Below are positions 1 through 7,408 of a DNA stretch of 55,992 bases, piece by piece. Below the pieces are notes generated by a model. It was given only the letters and a program-made list of their open reading frames with translations. It made no database searches and had not been told where the DNA came from. Made by a program: the position numbers and the translations under genes. Location of the stretch: positions 1 to 55,992 of the forward strand of contig NZ_JAIDKI010000244.1 of assembly GCF_029051885.1 (NCBI RefSeq), written 5' to 3'. Within the stretch, counting starts at the first letter, position 1, and every line of letters begins with the position of its first letter. Origin of the DNA: Muribaculum sp. (GTDB lineage: Bacteria; Bacteroidota; Bacteroidia; Bacteroidales; Muribaculaceae).

Positions 1-7
1 TCTTTGA

Positions 8-64
8 GAATCGTCAATACGTTCATATTGTCTAATGTTTTTATAATGAACGTTTTGGCGATTC
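8..64. repeat. imperfect inverted repeat
   Basis: GAATCGTCAATACGTTCAT at 8-26 is mirrored by ATGAACGTTTTGGCGATTC at 46-64 with two mismatches, leaving a loop of about 19 nt. It could be a terminator of an upstream gene outside the window or part of a palindromic repeat. The rest of the stretch up to 137 shows no gene or clear signal. Confidence 0.5.
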
Positions 65-136
65 ATTTGTATCTATAGCATTATTCCATCCGCTTAATTT
101 TCAATTACTTCCGCGATTTTTACCGAATCATTGCTC

Positions 137-324
137 TTAAGTAAGTCGTAAAAATTATTTTATATTTCCGGCGAGAGGATTTTTGATGGATTTTTCCTCG
201 ATGAGGAAGGAGTGTAGCGAGCTACATGACTGACGAAGAGAGGGAAAAGCTGCAAAAAGACTCCGCCTGAAATATAAAGTTTGAAAAGTATTCATATACG
301 TAATAATTTTTACGACTTACTTAA
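137..324. mobile_element. MITE-like palindromic element
   Basis: A perfect 23-bp inverted repeat (beginning TTAAGTAAGTCGTAAAAATT) lies at 137-159 and 302-324. A second pair of arms lies inside it: TTTATATTTC at 159-168 and GAAATATAAA at 269-278, with further imperfect pairing next to them. The interior carries two small hairpins (TTCCTC-GAT-GAGGAA and TGTAG-CGAG-CTACA) and no convincing ORF. Non-coding DNA with long perfect terminal repeats and TTAA at both outer ends fits a non-autonomous mobile element; a large regulatory RNA hairpin is the alternative. The ORF-track start at 281 (a TTG codon) lies inside it. Confidence 0.55.
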
Positions 325-336
325 CATAAAAAGTGA

Positions 337-344
337 TAACTTTG
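337..344 (+). promoter_or_regulatory. -7 box of the DUF418 gene
   Basis: TAACTTTG matches the Bacteroidetes -7 consensus TAnnTTTG. It ends 5 nt before the ATG at 350, so the transcript would begin at or within a few bases of the start codon. No clear TTTG -33 element is seen at the usual spacing. Confidence 0.45.
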
Positions 345-349
345 AAGTC

Positions 350-1570
350 ATGGAAATCAATACCGTAAACACAACCGCAATCAAACGTCACCCACGAGTT
401 GACGTAGCCGATGTGCTCCGTGGATTCGCAGTGCTTGCAATCATCCTGCTCCACTCTATCGAGCATTTCAACTTTTACTCGTTTCCCGACACCGACGGAC
501 AGAGCGCATGGCTCACATTCGCCGACCGGTCAATATGGGACGGACTGTTTTTTACTTTCGGGGGAAAGGCATATGCCATATTCGCCCTGCTGTTCGGATT
601 CAGTTTCTTTATACAGCACGACAACCAGCGCATGCGCGGCTCCGACTTCCGTCTGCGGTTCTGCTGGCGACTGATTCTTCTGCTGCTCATCGGTCAGCTC
701 AACGCTGCGTTTTTCACCGCCGAGGTACTGGTGATGTATGCACTTGTCGGATTCGTGCTTGTGGCTACCTGCCGGCTGTCCGACCGATGGATAATTGCAC
801 TGTCGGCCATATGCATGTTGCAGCCTGTGTGTCTGTGGCAGATAATGCGCGCGATATCCGATTCTGATTATACAATAACGGCAATCAACACCTCGGCTTT
901 CTGGGGCGCCACATTCGCCGCTCAGAGCAACGCAGGCTTTCTCGAGACAGTAAGGGTCAACCTCTGGGAGGGTCAACTGGCCTCGCTCGCATGGGCATGG
1001 GATCACGGACGCATATTCCAGACTGCCGGACTTTTCATGACAGGCATGCTCATAGGCCGACGCGGACTGTTTGGACGCGAGGCTCTTCCATTATGGCGCC
1101 GTGCACTTGCCGTAGCGCTGATATGCTTCTTTCCGCTGCGCGGACTCAATGCCATGGTACCCGACTACATCGTACGTCCCGACATTCTGAAACCATTGGG
1201 CATAATTCTGTCCTCGCTTGCCAATCTCAGCTTCATGGTAATCCTCGTGAGCGGCATCCTACAGGCATACTATTGTACCTCAAGGCTCAGCCGTATGCTC
1301 GCCGGACTGATACCCTACGGACGCATGAGCATGACCAACTATGTGACACAAGGTATCATCGGCTCGGCTCTTTTCTACCATTGGGGCCTTTATCTGCAAG
1401 TGGGCATTACCGGCAGCCTCCTCATCGGAATAGCCATATTCGCCCTGCAATACACAGTATGCCTGATATGGGTACGCAGCCACTCACACGGTCCGCTCGA
1501 ATACCTGTGGAAACGCGCTACATGGATTGAATTCCCGTTCCGCTCCACTCCGGCACCACGTACGGCATAA
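350..1570 (+). CDS. DUF418 family membrane protein
   Basis: Predicted 406-aa polytopic inner-membrane protein. The N-terminal segment RVDVADVLRGFAVLAIILLH and the repeated hydrophobic helices through the whole length are typical of the DUF418/YeiB family, which is related to membrane acyltransferases; substrate and exact function are not known. The ORF track extends to a TTG at 281, but that start lies inside the palindromic element. The ATG at 350, directly after a good -7 box, is the better start. It is followed by a repeat motif and then the promoter of the next gene, so it appears to be transcribed alone. Confidence 0.75.
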   Translation: MEINTVNTTAIKRHPRVDVADVLRGFAVLAIILLHSIEHFNFYSFPDTDGQSAWLTFADRSIWDGLFFTFGGKAYAIFALLFGFSFFIQHDNQRMRGSDFRLRFCWRLILLLLIGQLNAAFFTAEVLVMYALVGFVLVATCRLSDRWIIALSAICMLQPVCLWQIMRAISDSDYTITAINTSAFWGATFAAQSNAGFLETVRVNLWEGQLASLAWAWDHGRIFQTAGLFMTGMLIGRRGLFGREALPLWRRALAVALICFFPLRGLNAMVPDYIVRPDILKPLGIILSSLANLSFMVILVSGILQAYYCTSRLSRMLAGLIPYGRMSMTNYVTQGIIGSALFYHWGLYLQVGITGSLLIGIAIFALQYTVCLIWVRSHSHGPLEYLWKRATWIEFPFRSTPAPRTA

Positions 1571-1587
1571 CTACAGGATTCTTTTTA

Positions 1588-1609
1588 AGAGCCGGTGAGA
1601 CAATAAATG
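1588..1609 (+). repeat. 22-bp repeat motif, copy 1
   Basis: AGAGCCGGTGAGACAATAAA followed by TG. An identical 22-bp copy is at 22462-22483 and a variant is at 11692-11714; a degenerate form (AAGACCGGTGA) is near 45948. This copy begins 17 nt after the DUF418 stop codon and ends just upstream of the next promoter. Function unknown. Confidence 0.7.
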
Positions 1610-1618
1610 AATGAAGTA

Positions 1619-1650
1619 TTTGCGGGAAAAGGGATTTTAAGTTATCTTTG
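1619..1650 (+). promoter_or_regulatory. promoter of the TPR gene
   Basis: TTTG (1619-1622), a 20-nt spacer and TATCTTTG (1643-1650) form a textbook Bacteroidetes housekeeping-sigma promoter. It leaves an untranslated leader of about 130 nt before the ATG at 1788. Confidence 0.75.
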
Positions 1651-1787
1651 CGCGATAATGTGGCTTAGAGGCTCATAATGGGCCTGAAAGCCTATGTTTT
1701 CCCGCTGATACGAGCCGGATTTCCTGCACGACACAGCTGAAGAAACATACATCATCAATCAAGGAAACAATAAAAATTTACAATAAA

Positions 1788-2471
1788 ATGGCTGAAAAAG
1801 ACCAAAACAATCCCCAACCCACAGCCCTTGACGAAGTAAACCGCAACAATCAGGAGCTGACAGATAAAGTAACTCTTAGTCAGAAGTACATCATGTGGGG
1901 CATGATTGCCCTCTCGGCTATTGCCGTAATCGTGCTCGTATATATCTTTGCCGTGCGCAACCCCGGCATAAAGAGCGCCGACGAGGCTGTCGGACAAGCC
2001 GACTTCACCCTCGCGCAGGGCAACGACTCGCTCGCTCTGGCACAATACCAGCAGGTTGCCAACGAATATGGCTACGACGCAGGCAACCGCGCCACACTCA
2101 TGGCCGCCACACTCCTTTTCCAAAAGGGCGAATATCAGCAGGCTCTTGACCAGCTGAAAAACTATGATGCCCAGGAAGCTATCGTAGGCGCTGCCGCATA
2201 CTCGCTCGAAGGTGACTGCTACGTCAACCTTCAGAAATATCCCGAAGCCATCAAGGCTTACGACAAAGCAATCTCGCAGAGCGACGACAACCAGCTCTAC
2301 ACACCCCTCTTCATGCTCAAGAAAGCAACAGTGCTCCGCGAGCAGAAAGACTACAAGGCCGAGCTCAAGGTACTTGAGGCCATCAAAGCCAAGTATCCCA
2401 ACTATGGCAATGCCTACCGTCTCGACATCGACAAATATATAGCCCGCGCCAAATATCAGGCCGGCGAATAA
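1788..2471 (+). CDS. membrane-anchored TPR protein
   Basis: A 227-aa protein with a short polar N-terminus, one transmembrane helix at about residues 34-56 (YIMWGMIALSAIAVIVLVYI) and a C-terminal part with tetratricopeptide-like helical pairs, for example 'ALAQYQQVANEYGYD', 'GEYQQALDQL' and 'YPEAIKAYDKAIS'. The layout resembles the YfgM-type ancillary translocon protein and other Bacteroidetes N-anchored TPR proteins, which act as periplasmic scaffolds; the partner cannot be told from sequence. It has its own promoter and is separated from ribF by a strong hairpin. Confidence 0.75.
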   Translation: MAEKDQNNPQPTALDEVNRNNQELTDKVTLSQKYIMWGMIALSAIAVIVLVYIFAVRNPGIKSADEAVGQADFTLAQGNDSLALAQYQQVANEYGYDAGNRATLMAATLLFQKGEYQQALDQLKNYDAQEAIVGAAAYSLEGDCYVNLQKYPEAIKAYDKAISQSDDNQLYTPLFMLKKATVLREQKDYKAELKVLEAIKAKYPNYGNAYRLDIDKYIARAKYQAGE

Positions 2472-2494
2472 GCCTCATCCATAAATAACACGGC

Positions 2495-2530
2495 GCGGGT
2501 GTGTCATAACCAAAGTAATGACACACCCGC
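2495..2530. terminator. perfect 13-bp hairpin between the TPR gene and ribF
   Basis: GCGGGTGTGTCAT and ATGACACACCCGC form a perfect 13-bp stem around a 10-nt loop, 24 nt after the TPR stop. There is no U-tract, which is common for Bacteroidetes terminators. The ATG used by the ORF track for ribF (2518) lies inside the right arm, which argues for a later start. Confidence 0.65.
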
Positions 2531-2559
2531 ACTGCATTTCTCAGAACCTCCTGACCAAA

Positions 2560-3516
2560 ATGCTCATAACCGCACAATATGACCACACACACCGTCGGAT
2601 GGCCACAATCGGCACATTCGACGGTGTTCATCTTGGCCACAGGGCTCTCTTGTCGCAACTGATATCGGAAGCCCGTAAGGCCGGACTCATACCTGCGGCT
2701 GTGACTTTCACAGCCCACCCTCGACGGAAAATCACCCCTGCGGAAGCCCCGATGATGCTAATGTCGCCACAACAACGGGCCGAGGCTATTATGTCGGCCG
2801 GAGTAGACGACGTGATTCTGCTCGATTTCGACGAGAAGATGCGCCATATGTCGGCACGCGAGTTTCTCGAGCTGCTACACACACACTACGATGTAGATGC
2901 GCTGCTGATGGGTTTCAACAACTCGTTCGGACACGACCGGCCAAAGGGGCTCGACGCCTACCGGGCTATCGGAGAAGAGACGGGAATCAGGATTATCGGC
3001 GCCGCAGAGCTGACAGTAGAGGGCTGTTGCAGAGTATGCTCGTCGGAGGCTCGCGAGATGCTGCTGCAAGCACGCCCCGACGAGGCGGCCCGTCTGTTGG
3101 GAGCACCATACCGGATTATCGGACGTGTGGTCCACGGAAAGGAACTCGGGCGAACAATCGGATTTCCCACTGCCAACATCAAGCCGCTCGCTACAGAATG
3201 CCTCATACCGGCCAACGGTGTCTATGCCGCAGCTGTGACACTCGCCGACGGCACAACCTATCCCGCAATGCTCAATATCGGCCACCGTCCGAGTGTGGAC
3301 ACTCCCCTTGCGCCGGTTTCTATCGAAGCACATATACTGGGATTCGACGGCGACATATACGGCACCACAGTAGCAGTCGACTTCCTGCACTACATGCGCC
3401 GCGAACGCAAATTTCCGTCGATTGAGGCACTGCGCCGACAGCTTGTAGACGATGCCGCCGCTGTGCTGGAGATTTCTGAATTAAAGGATATGATTACCCC
3501 AACCTGCCGCATATGA
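2560..3516 (+). CDS. ribF: bifunctional riboflavin kinase / FAD synthetase
   Basis: RibF phosphorylates riboflavin to FMN and adenylylates FMN to FAD in the cytoplasm. The N-terminal nucleotidyltransferase motif 'ATIGTFDGVHLGH' and the C-terminal flavokinase signature 'GRTIGFPTANI' with 'LNIGHRPSVD' are clear. With the ATG at 2560 the protein is 318 aa, close to the usual 305-315; the longer ORF-track start at 2518 lies within the preceding hairpin. The stop overlaps the dtd start by 4 nt (ATGA), so the two are translationally coupled. Riboflavin synthase is encoded separately at 13.2 kb. Confidence 0.92.
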   Translation: MLITAQYDHTHRRMATIGTFDGVHLGHRALLSQLISEARKAGLIPAAVTFTAHPRRKITPAEAPMMLMSPQQRAEAIMSAGVDDVILLDFDEKMRHMSAREFLELLHTHYDVDALLMGFNNSFGHDRPKGLDAYRAIGEETGIRIIGAAELTVEGCCRVCSSEAREMLLQARPDEAARLLGAPYRIIGRVVHGKELGRTIGFPTANIKPLATECLIPANGVYAAAVTLADGTTYPAMLNIGHRPSVDTPLAPVSIEAHILGFDGDIYGTTVAVDFLHYMRRERKFPSIEALRRQLVDDAAAVLEISELKDMITPTCRI

Positions 3517-3965
3517 GAATTGTAATACAGCGCGTAAAACGTGCATCCGTTACCATCGAAGGGACGGTCCACTCATCTATAGGCGCCGGCCTTATGGTAC
3601 TTGTAGGTGTCGAGAAAGAGGATACCCGCGACGACGCCATATGGCTCGCATCCAAGACTGCCGGCCTGCGCATATTCAACGATGCCGACGGCATAATGAA
3701 CCGCTCAATCGCCGAGAGCGGAGGCGAAATACTTGCAGTAAGCCAGTTTACACTTACTGCCTCAACCCGTAAGGGCAACCGCCCGAGCTACATACGCGCC
3801 GCCGGCCACGATACGGCTGTTCCTCTATACGAACTTTACTGCGAAGAGACAACACGCCTGCTCGGACGCCCTACCCTACGTGGAGTATTCGGCGCCGACA
3901 TGCAGGTAGAGCTCATCAACGACGGTCCTGTAACCATCATCATAGACTCAAAACTGAAAGAATAA
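3513..3965 (+). CDS. dtd: D-aminoacyl-tRNA deacylase
   Basis: Dtd hydrolyses D-aminoacyl-tRNAs (and Gly-tRNA-Ala) and so protects translation. The 150-aa length is standard. The active-site motifs SQFTL ('AVSQFTLTAS') and the GPVT motif near the C-terminus ('NDGPVTIII') are both present. It overlaps ribF by 4 nt at its start and the next gene by 1 nt (TAATG) at its end, which places it in the ribF operon. Confidence 0.93.
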   Translation: MRIVIQRVKRASVTIEGTVHSSIGAGLMVLVGVEKEDTRDDAIWLASKTAGLRIFNDADGIMNRSIAESGGEILAVSQFTLTASTRKGNRPSYIRAAGHDTAVPLYELYCEETTRLLGRPTLRGVFGADMQVELINDGPVTIIIDSKLKE

Positions 3966-4351
3966 TGTCCGACAACAACAATACACATCCCATCGGCAAC
4001 GGTACGGAAGATACTCCTCCGACCGAAGAAATTACCCTGCGCGGACTCCAGGAGCAGGTAGACAAGTGGATTACCGGCATAGGCGTACGCTATTTCTCTC
4101 CGCTGACCAATATGGCTGTCCTCACCGAAGAAGTAGGCGAAGTAGCCCGCATAATGGCACGCCGTTACGGCGACCAGTCGTTCAAGCCGGGTGAGAATCC
4201 CGACGCACTTGCCGACGAGCTTGCCGATGTGCTATGGGTGGTGGCCGCAATCGCCAATCAGACCGGAGTAGACCTCACCGATGCGTTTGCCCGCAACATC
4301 GCCAAAAAGACAGCCCGCGACCTTCACCGCCACGAACATCTGGCAGAATAG
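3965..4351 (+). CDS. MazG-like nucleotide pyrophosphohydrolase
   Basis: A 128-aa all-alpha NTP pyrophosphohydrolase domain with the metal-binding pattern 'LTEEVGEVARIM' (EExxE type) and 'DELADVLWVVAAIAN' (DExxD type) typical of the MazG/iMazG superfamily. Such enzymes hydrolyse (d)NTPs to NMP and pyrophosphate, often as house-cleaning; the precise substrate is unknown. The start overlaps the dtd stop. It is the last gene of the run, with a new promoter in the following gap. Confidence 0.82.
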   Translation: MSDNNNTHPIGNGTEDTPPTEEITLRGLQEQVDKWITGIGVRYFSPLTNMAVLTEEVGEVARIMARRYGDQSFKPGENPDALADELADVLWVVAAIANQTGVDLTDAFARNIAKKTARDLHRHEHLAE

Positions 4352-4421
4352 TTGTATCTATCTCCCGGCAGATTGTTATATTGTTATAAAGTATCAAAAT
4401 ATAGTAAGCATTTATCAGCAA

Positions 4422-4453
4422 TTTGCATATGCTGATGAATTTGAGTATTTTTG
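4422..4453 (+). promoter_or_regulatory. dapB promoter
   Basis: TTTG (4422-4425), 20-nt spacer, TATTTTTG (4446-4453): a perfect-spacing Bacteroidetes promoter with a leader of about 50 nt to the dapB ATG. Confidence 0.75.
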
Positions 4454-4511
4454 TACGGCTTCCGCATGCAATCTCCATTTCTGCGGGACAAACTACAAAT
4501 ACACCATATAA

Positions 4512-5267
4512 ATGAAGATAGCACTTATAGGATACGGCAAAATGGGCCGTGCCATTGAAAAAATAGCCATCGAAAGAGGCCATGAGATTGTGTGCCGCAT
4601 CGATGCCGACAACCAGGATGATTTCGAATCGCCGGAATTCGCAAAGGCCGATGTTGCCATTGAATTCACCACGCCCGCTACAGCTGTGGCCAACTATCGG
4701 CGAGCTTTCTCCAAGGGAGTACCTGTTGTATCAGGCACTACCGGCTGGGGCGCTCAGATGCCGGAGATAAAGCAGATATGTGACAACGGAGAGGGAACTC
4801 TGTTCTGGACCTCCAATTTTTCACTTGGTGTAAACATATTCTTCGCCGTCAACAAGTATCTCGCATCTATCATGGAGGGATTCCCCCAATACACCCCTTC
4901 GATGGAGGAGATACACCACATACACAAACTTGACCACCCGAGCGGCACGGCAATCACTCTGGCCGAAGGTATCATCGCCTCCGACTCACGCATCAAAGGC
5001 TGGACCGAAGAGCCCTCGCAGGCCTCCGAAAGCGCTATGCACATAGCCCACAGACGCGAAGGAGAGGTGCCCGGCACACACATAATCCGCTGGGACAGTC
5101 CGGTAGACACAATAACCATCGAGCACCGCGCCCATTCGCGTGAAGGGTTTGCCCTGGGTGCCGTAATAGCCGCCGAGTGGACCAAAGGACGCCGCGGATG
5201 GCTCACAATGGACGAGATGATGCACTCGCTTATAGCCCGTCCCGCCCTGCTCGACTTAGTAAAATAA
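4512..5267 (+). CDS. dapB: 4-hydroxy-tetrahydrodipicolinate reductase
   Basis: DapB performs the NAD(P)H-dependent reduction in the diaminopimelate/lysine pathway, which also supplies peptidoglycan. The 251-aa protein has the N-terminal nucleotide-binding motif 'IGYGKMGRAIE' and the catalytic signature 'HHIHKLDHPSGTA', in which the His and Lys bind substrate. It begins after its own promoter and is followed after 36 nt by lepB in the same direction, so the two may be co-transcribed. Confidence 0.93.
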   Translation: MKIALIGYGKMGRAIEKIAIERGHEIVCRIDADNQDDFESPEFAKADVAIEFTTPATAVANYRRAFSKGVPVVSGTTGWGAQMPEIKQICDNGEGTLFWTSNFSLGVNIFFAVNKYLASIMEGFPQYTPSMEEIHHIHKLDHPSGTAITLAEGIIASDSRIKGWTEEPSQASESAMHIAHRREGEVPGTHIIRWDSPVDTITIEHRAHSREGFALGAVIAAEWTKGRRGWLTMDEMMHSLIARPALLDLVK

Positions 5268-5303
5268 TACACAGACAATCCACATCCATCCCCCGAAACA
5301 CAA

Positions 5304-6767
5304 ATGGCCGACAACAATACCGCAGCAAAGCGCTCCTTCGGCGAAGACCTTCGCGAACGCATAAGCGCCACCCGTACAACCCGCTGGATACGATTCGCCA
5401 TCGTAGCCATCATATTCATAGCCTGGACCGCATGGCTCGGAAGCTGGTGGGTGCTGATATTCCTTCCGCTGCTGTTTGACATATATATCACCGGATTCAT
5501 ACCGTTCACATGGTGGAAGAAAAGCAAGTCGGCAGCTGTACGCACCGTCATGAGCTGGGTCGATGCCATAGTATATGCCCTCATTCTTGTATACTTCATA
5601 TTCACTTTCGTAGGGCAAAACTATGCGATACCCTCCTCGTCGCTTGAGAAGACCCTGCTTGTAGGCGATTATCTTTGGGTCAACAAAATGGCCTACGGAC
5701 CCAGAGTGCCGATGACTCCTGTACATTTCCCGCTGGTACAGAACCGCATGCCGATAATCGACACAAAAAGCTATACTGAATGGCCATCGTGGAAGTATCG
5801 CCGCCTTAAAGGTCTCGGACAGGTAGAAAGAGGCGATATCGTGGTATTCAACTTTCCCAAGGGCGATACAGTCACCACAAAATTCATGGAATCGGCCCAG
5901 ACCTACTACGACCTTGTGGCTCAGTACGGACGCAATGCGGTAAATAACAACAAAGAGGTATTCGGCGATGTAATCTACATACCCGTCGACCGCCGTCAGA
6001 ACTATGTGAAACGCGCAATCGGCCTCCCCGGCGAACGCCTCAAGATAGTCAATGACACCATATATATAAACGGCGAGCCGCTTGACGACCCTCAATATGT
6101 ACAGTACAACTATCTCTACCAGTTCCGCAATGGCGGCCTCACAGACAGCGACTGGGAAGAACTTGGTGTAAGCGCCGCCGACCGATATACAATGGAACTG
6201 TCGGCTGCCGACATGGCTGCGGTGGAGTTAAATGGATTCTATATCGCGCCCGACGGCAAGGTACCGCCTATATATGTATCGCCACTGACCAGGGAAATGG
6301 TCGATAAACTGAAGTCCAACCCCGACCTCGCCCGCATAATAAAGGCTCCGGCCTATCCCGTACGCCTTTTCCCGGAAAATATCGACCATGGCTGGACTGT
6401 AAGCGACTACGGAGAGATATGGATACCCAAGAAAGGGGCCTCAATACGCCTGGATGCCTCGACATGGCCTGTATACGAGCGTGTAATCCGCAATTATGAA
6501 GGTCATACCGACTCGTATCTAAAAGACAACACGGTATATATCGACGGAAAACCGGCCGATACCTATACTTTCGCCATGGACTATTATTTCATGATGGGCG
6601 ACAACCGCGACAACTCTTCCGATTCGCGCTTCTGGGGTTTCGTGCCCGAGGACCACATCGTGGGCAAGCCTTGGAGAGTACTCGTATCATTTGACAAGGA
6701 CAAAGGCTTGTTTGACGGCAAGATACGATGGAACAGAATATTCCGCACAGCCAATCCCGACAAGTGA
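5304..6767 (+). CDS. lepB: signal peptidase I
   Basis: Membrane-bound protease that removes N-terminal signal peptides. At 487 aa it is much longer than E. coli LepB (324 aa). Two N-terminal hydrophobic segments lie at about residues 31-70 and 86-104. The catalytic Ser is about S113 ('AIPSSSLEKTLLVGDYLWVNK') and the general-base Lys about K236 ('NYVKRAIGLPGE'). The conserved 'MMGDNRDNSSDSR' box near residue 432 completes the S26 fold. The extra length lies mainly between the Lys box and the GDN box (about residues 260-410), a large insert seen in Bacteroidetes homologues. The stop overlaps the proposed GTG start of the next gene. Confidence 0.92.
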   Translation: MADNNTAAKRSFGEDLRERISATRTTRWIRFAIVAIIFIAWTAWLGSWWVLIFLPLLFDIYITGFIPFTWWKKSKSAAVRTVMSWVDAIVYALILVYFIFTFVGQNYAIPSSSLEKTLLVGDYLWVNKMAYGPRVPMTPVHFPLVQNRMPIIDTKSYTEWPSWKYRRLKGLGQVERGDIVVFNFPKGDTVTTKFMESAQTYYDLVAQYGRNAVNNNKEVFGDVIYIPVDRRQNYVKRAIGLPGERLKIVNDTIYINGEPLDDPQYVQYNYLYQFRNGGLTDSDWEELGVSAADRYTMELSAADMAAVELNGFYIAPDGKVPPIYVSPLTREMVDKLKSNPDLARIIKAPAYPVRLFPENIDHGWTVSDYGEIWIPKKGASIRLDASTWPVYERVIRNYEGHTDSYLKDNTVYIDGKPADTYTFAMDYYFMMGDNRDNSSDSRFWGFVPEDHIVGKPWRVLVSFDKDKGLFDGKIRWNRIFRTANPDK

Positions 6768-7405
6768 ATAAGCCCGCATACTCCCCATTGGTGATATACC
6801 CCGAGCGCACGGCAATCGTGGCGCCTGCCTATTGCGGCAGTGTGGCCATGTATGCCGCAATGGCGCGATACGGACATGTCGTAATCGACGCATCGGCAAA
6901 ATACAACAAGCGAGAGAAGTCGCTCCACCGTTGCACGATTGAAGGCCCCAACGGCATACAGCGCCTTACCGTGCCTTTACAGAAACCACAGGAATGGCAC
7001 TCGACACGCATAGCCGACGTCATGGTCAGCACTCACGGCGACTGGTGGCACGTACACTGGGGGGCGATTGAGGCCGCATATGGACGCACGCCTTTCTTTG
7101 AATATTATGCGGACGATTTGCGCCCATGGTTCAACGGCGAGGTAGAGCGGCTGGTCGACCTCGACATGGGCATACACAGGTTCTGCCTGGATGCTCTCGG
7201 CATCGACTCTCGAAATCATGTCCTCATAGAGAATCGCGACAGCCTTCCATCCGAGGCCATATGTCTCGGAAATCCTACGGACAGTATGCCGCCATATTAC
7301 CAGTTGTGGGCAAGGCGGTTCGGCTTTACCGACGGATTGTCGGTACTCGATCTTATATTCAATCTTGGTCCGGAGTCGGCGCTATATATGCGCGGCGATC
7401 TGTAA
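6764..7405 (+). CDS. WbqC-like family protein
   Basis: Resembles the WbqC-like family ('AYCGSVAMYAAMARYGHVVIDASAKYNKRE' region, split here; 'PFFEYYADDL'; 'SVLDLIFNLGPES'), whose members often sit near glycan or lipid genes but have no settled reaction. The ORF track begins at 6728, 40 nt inside lepB. A GTG at 6764 overlaps the lepB stop as GTGA and gives 213 aa beginning just before 'NKPAYSPLVIYPE'; this coupled start is more plausible. It ends 4 bp from the convergent MscS gene. Confidence 0.75.
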   Translation: MNKPAYSPLVIYPERTAIVAPAYCGSVAMYAAMARYGHVVIDASAKYNKREKSLHRCTIEGPNGIQRLTVPLQKPQEWHSTRIADVMVSTHGDWWHVHWGAIEAAYGRTPFFEYYADDLRPWFNGEVERLVDLDMGIHRFCLDALGIDSRNHVLIENRDSLPSEAICLGNPTDSMPPYYQLWARRFGFTDGLSVLDLIFNLGPESALYMRGDL

Positions 7406-7408
7406 CGG

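Noticed and set aside
2518-2559. Upstream start of ribF
   Set aside because: The ATG forms part of the right arm of a perfect 13-bp hairpin; the next ATG at 2560 gives the usual RibF length.
5256-6095. 279-aa minus-strand ORF opposite lepB (and the 283-aa one at 4754-5605)
   Set aside because: Both lie across dapB/lepB, which show full sets of family motifs; the antisense products show none.
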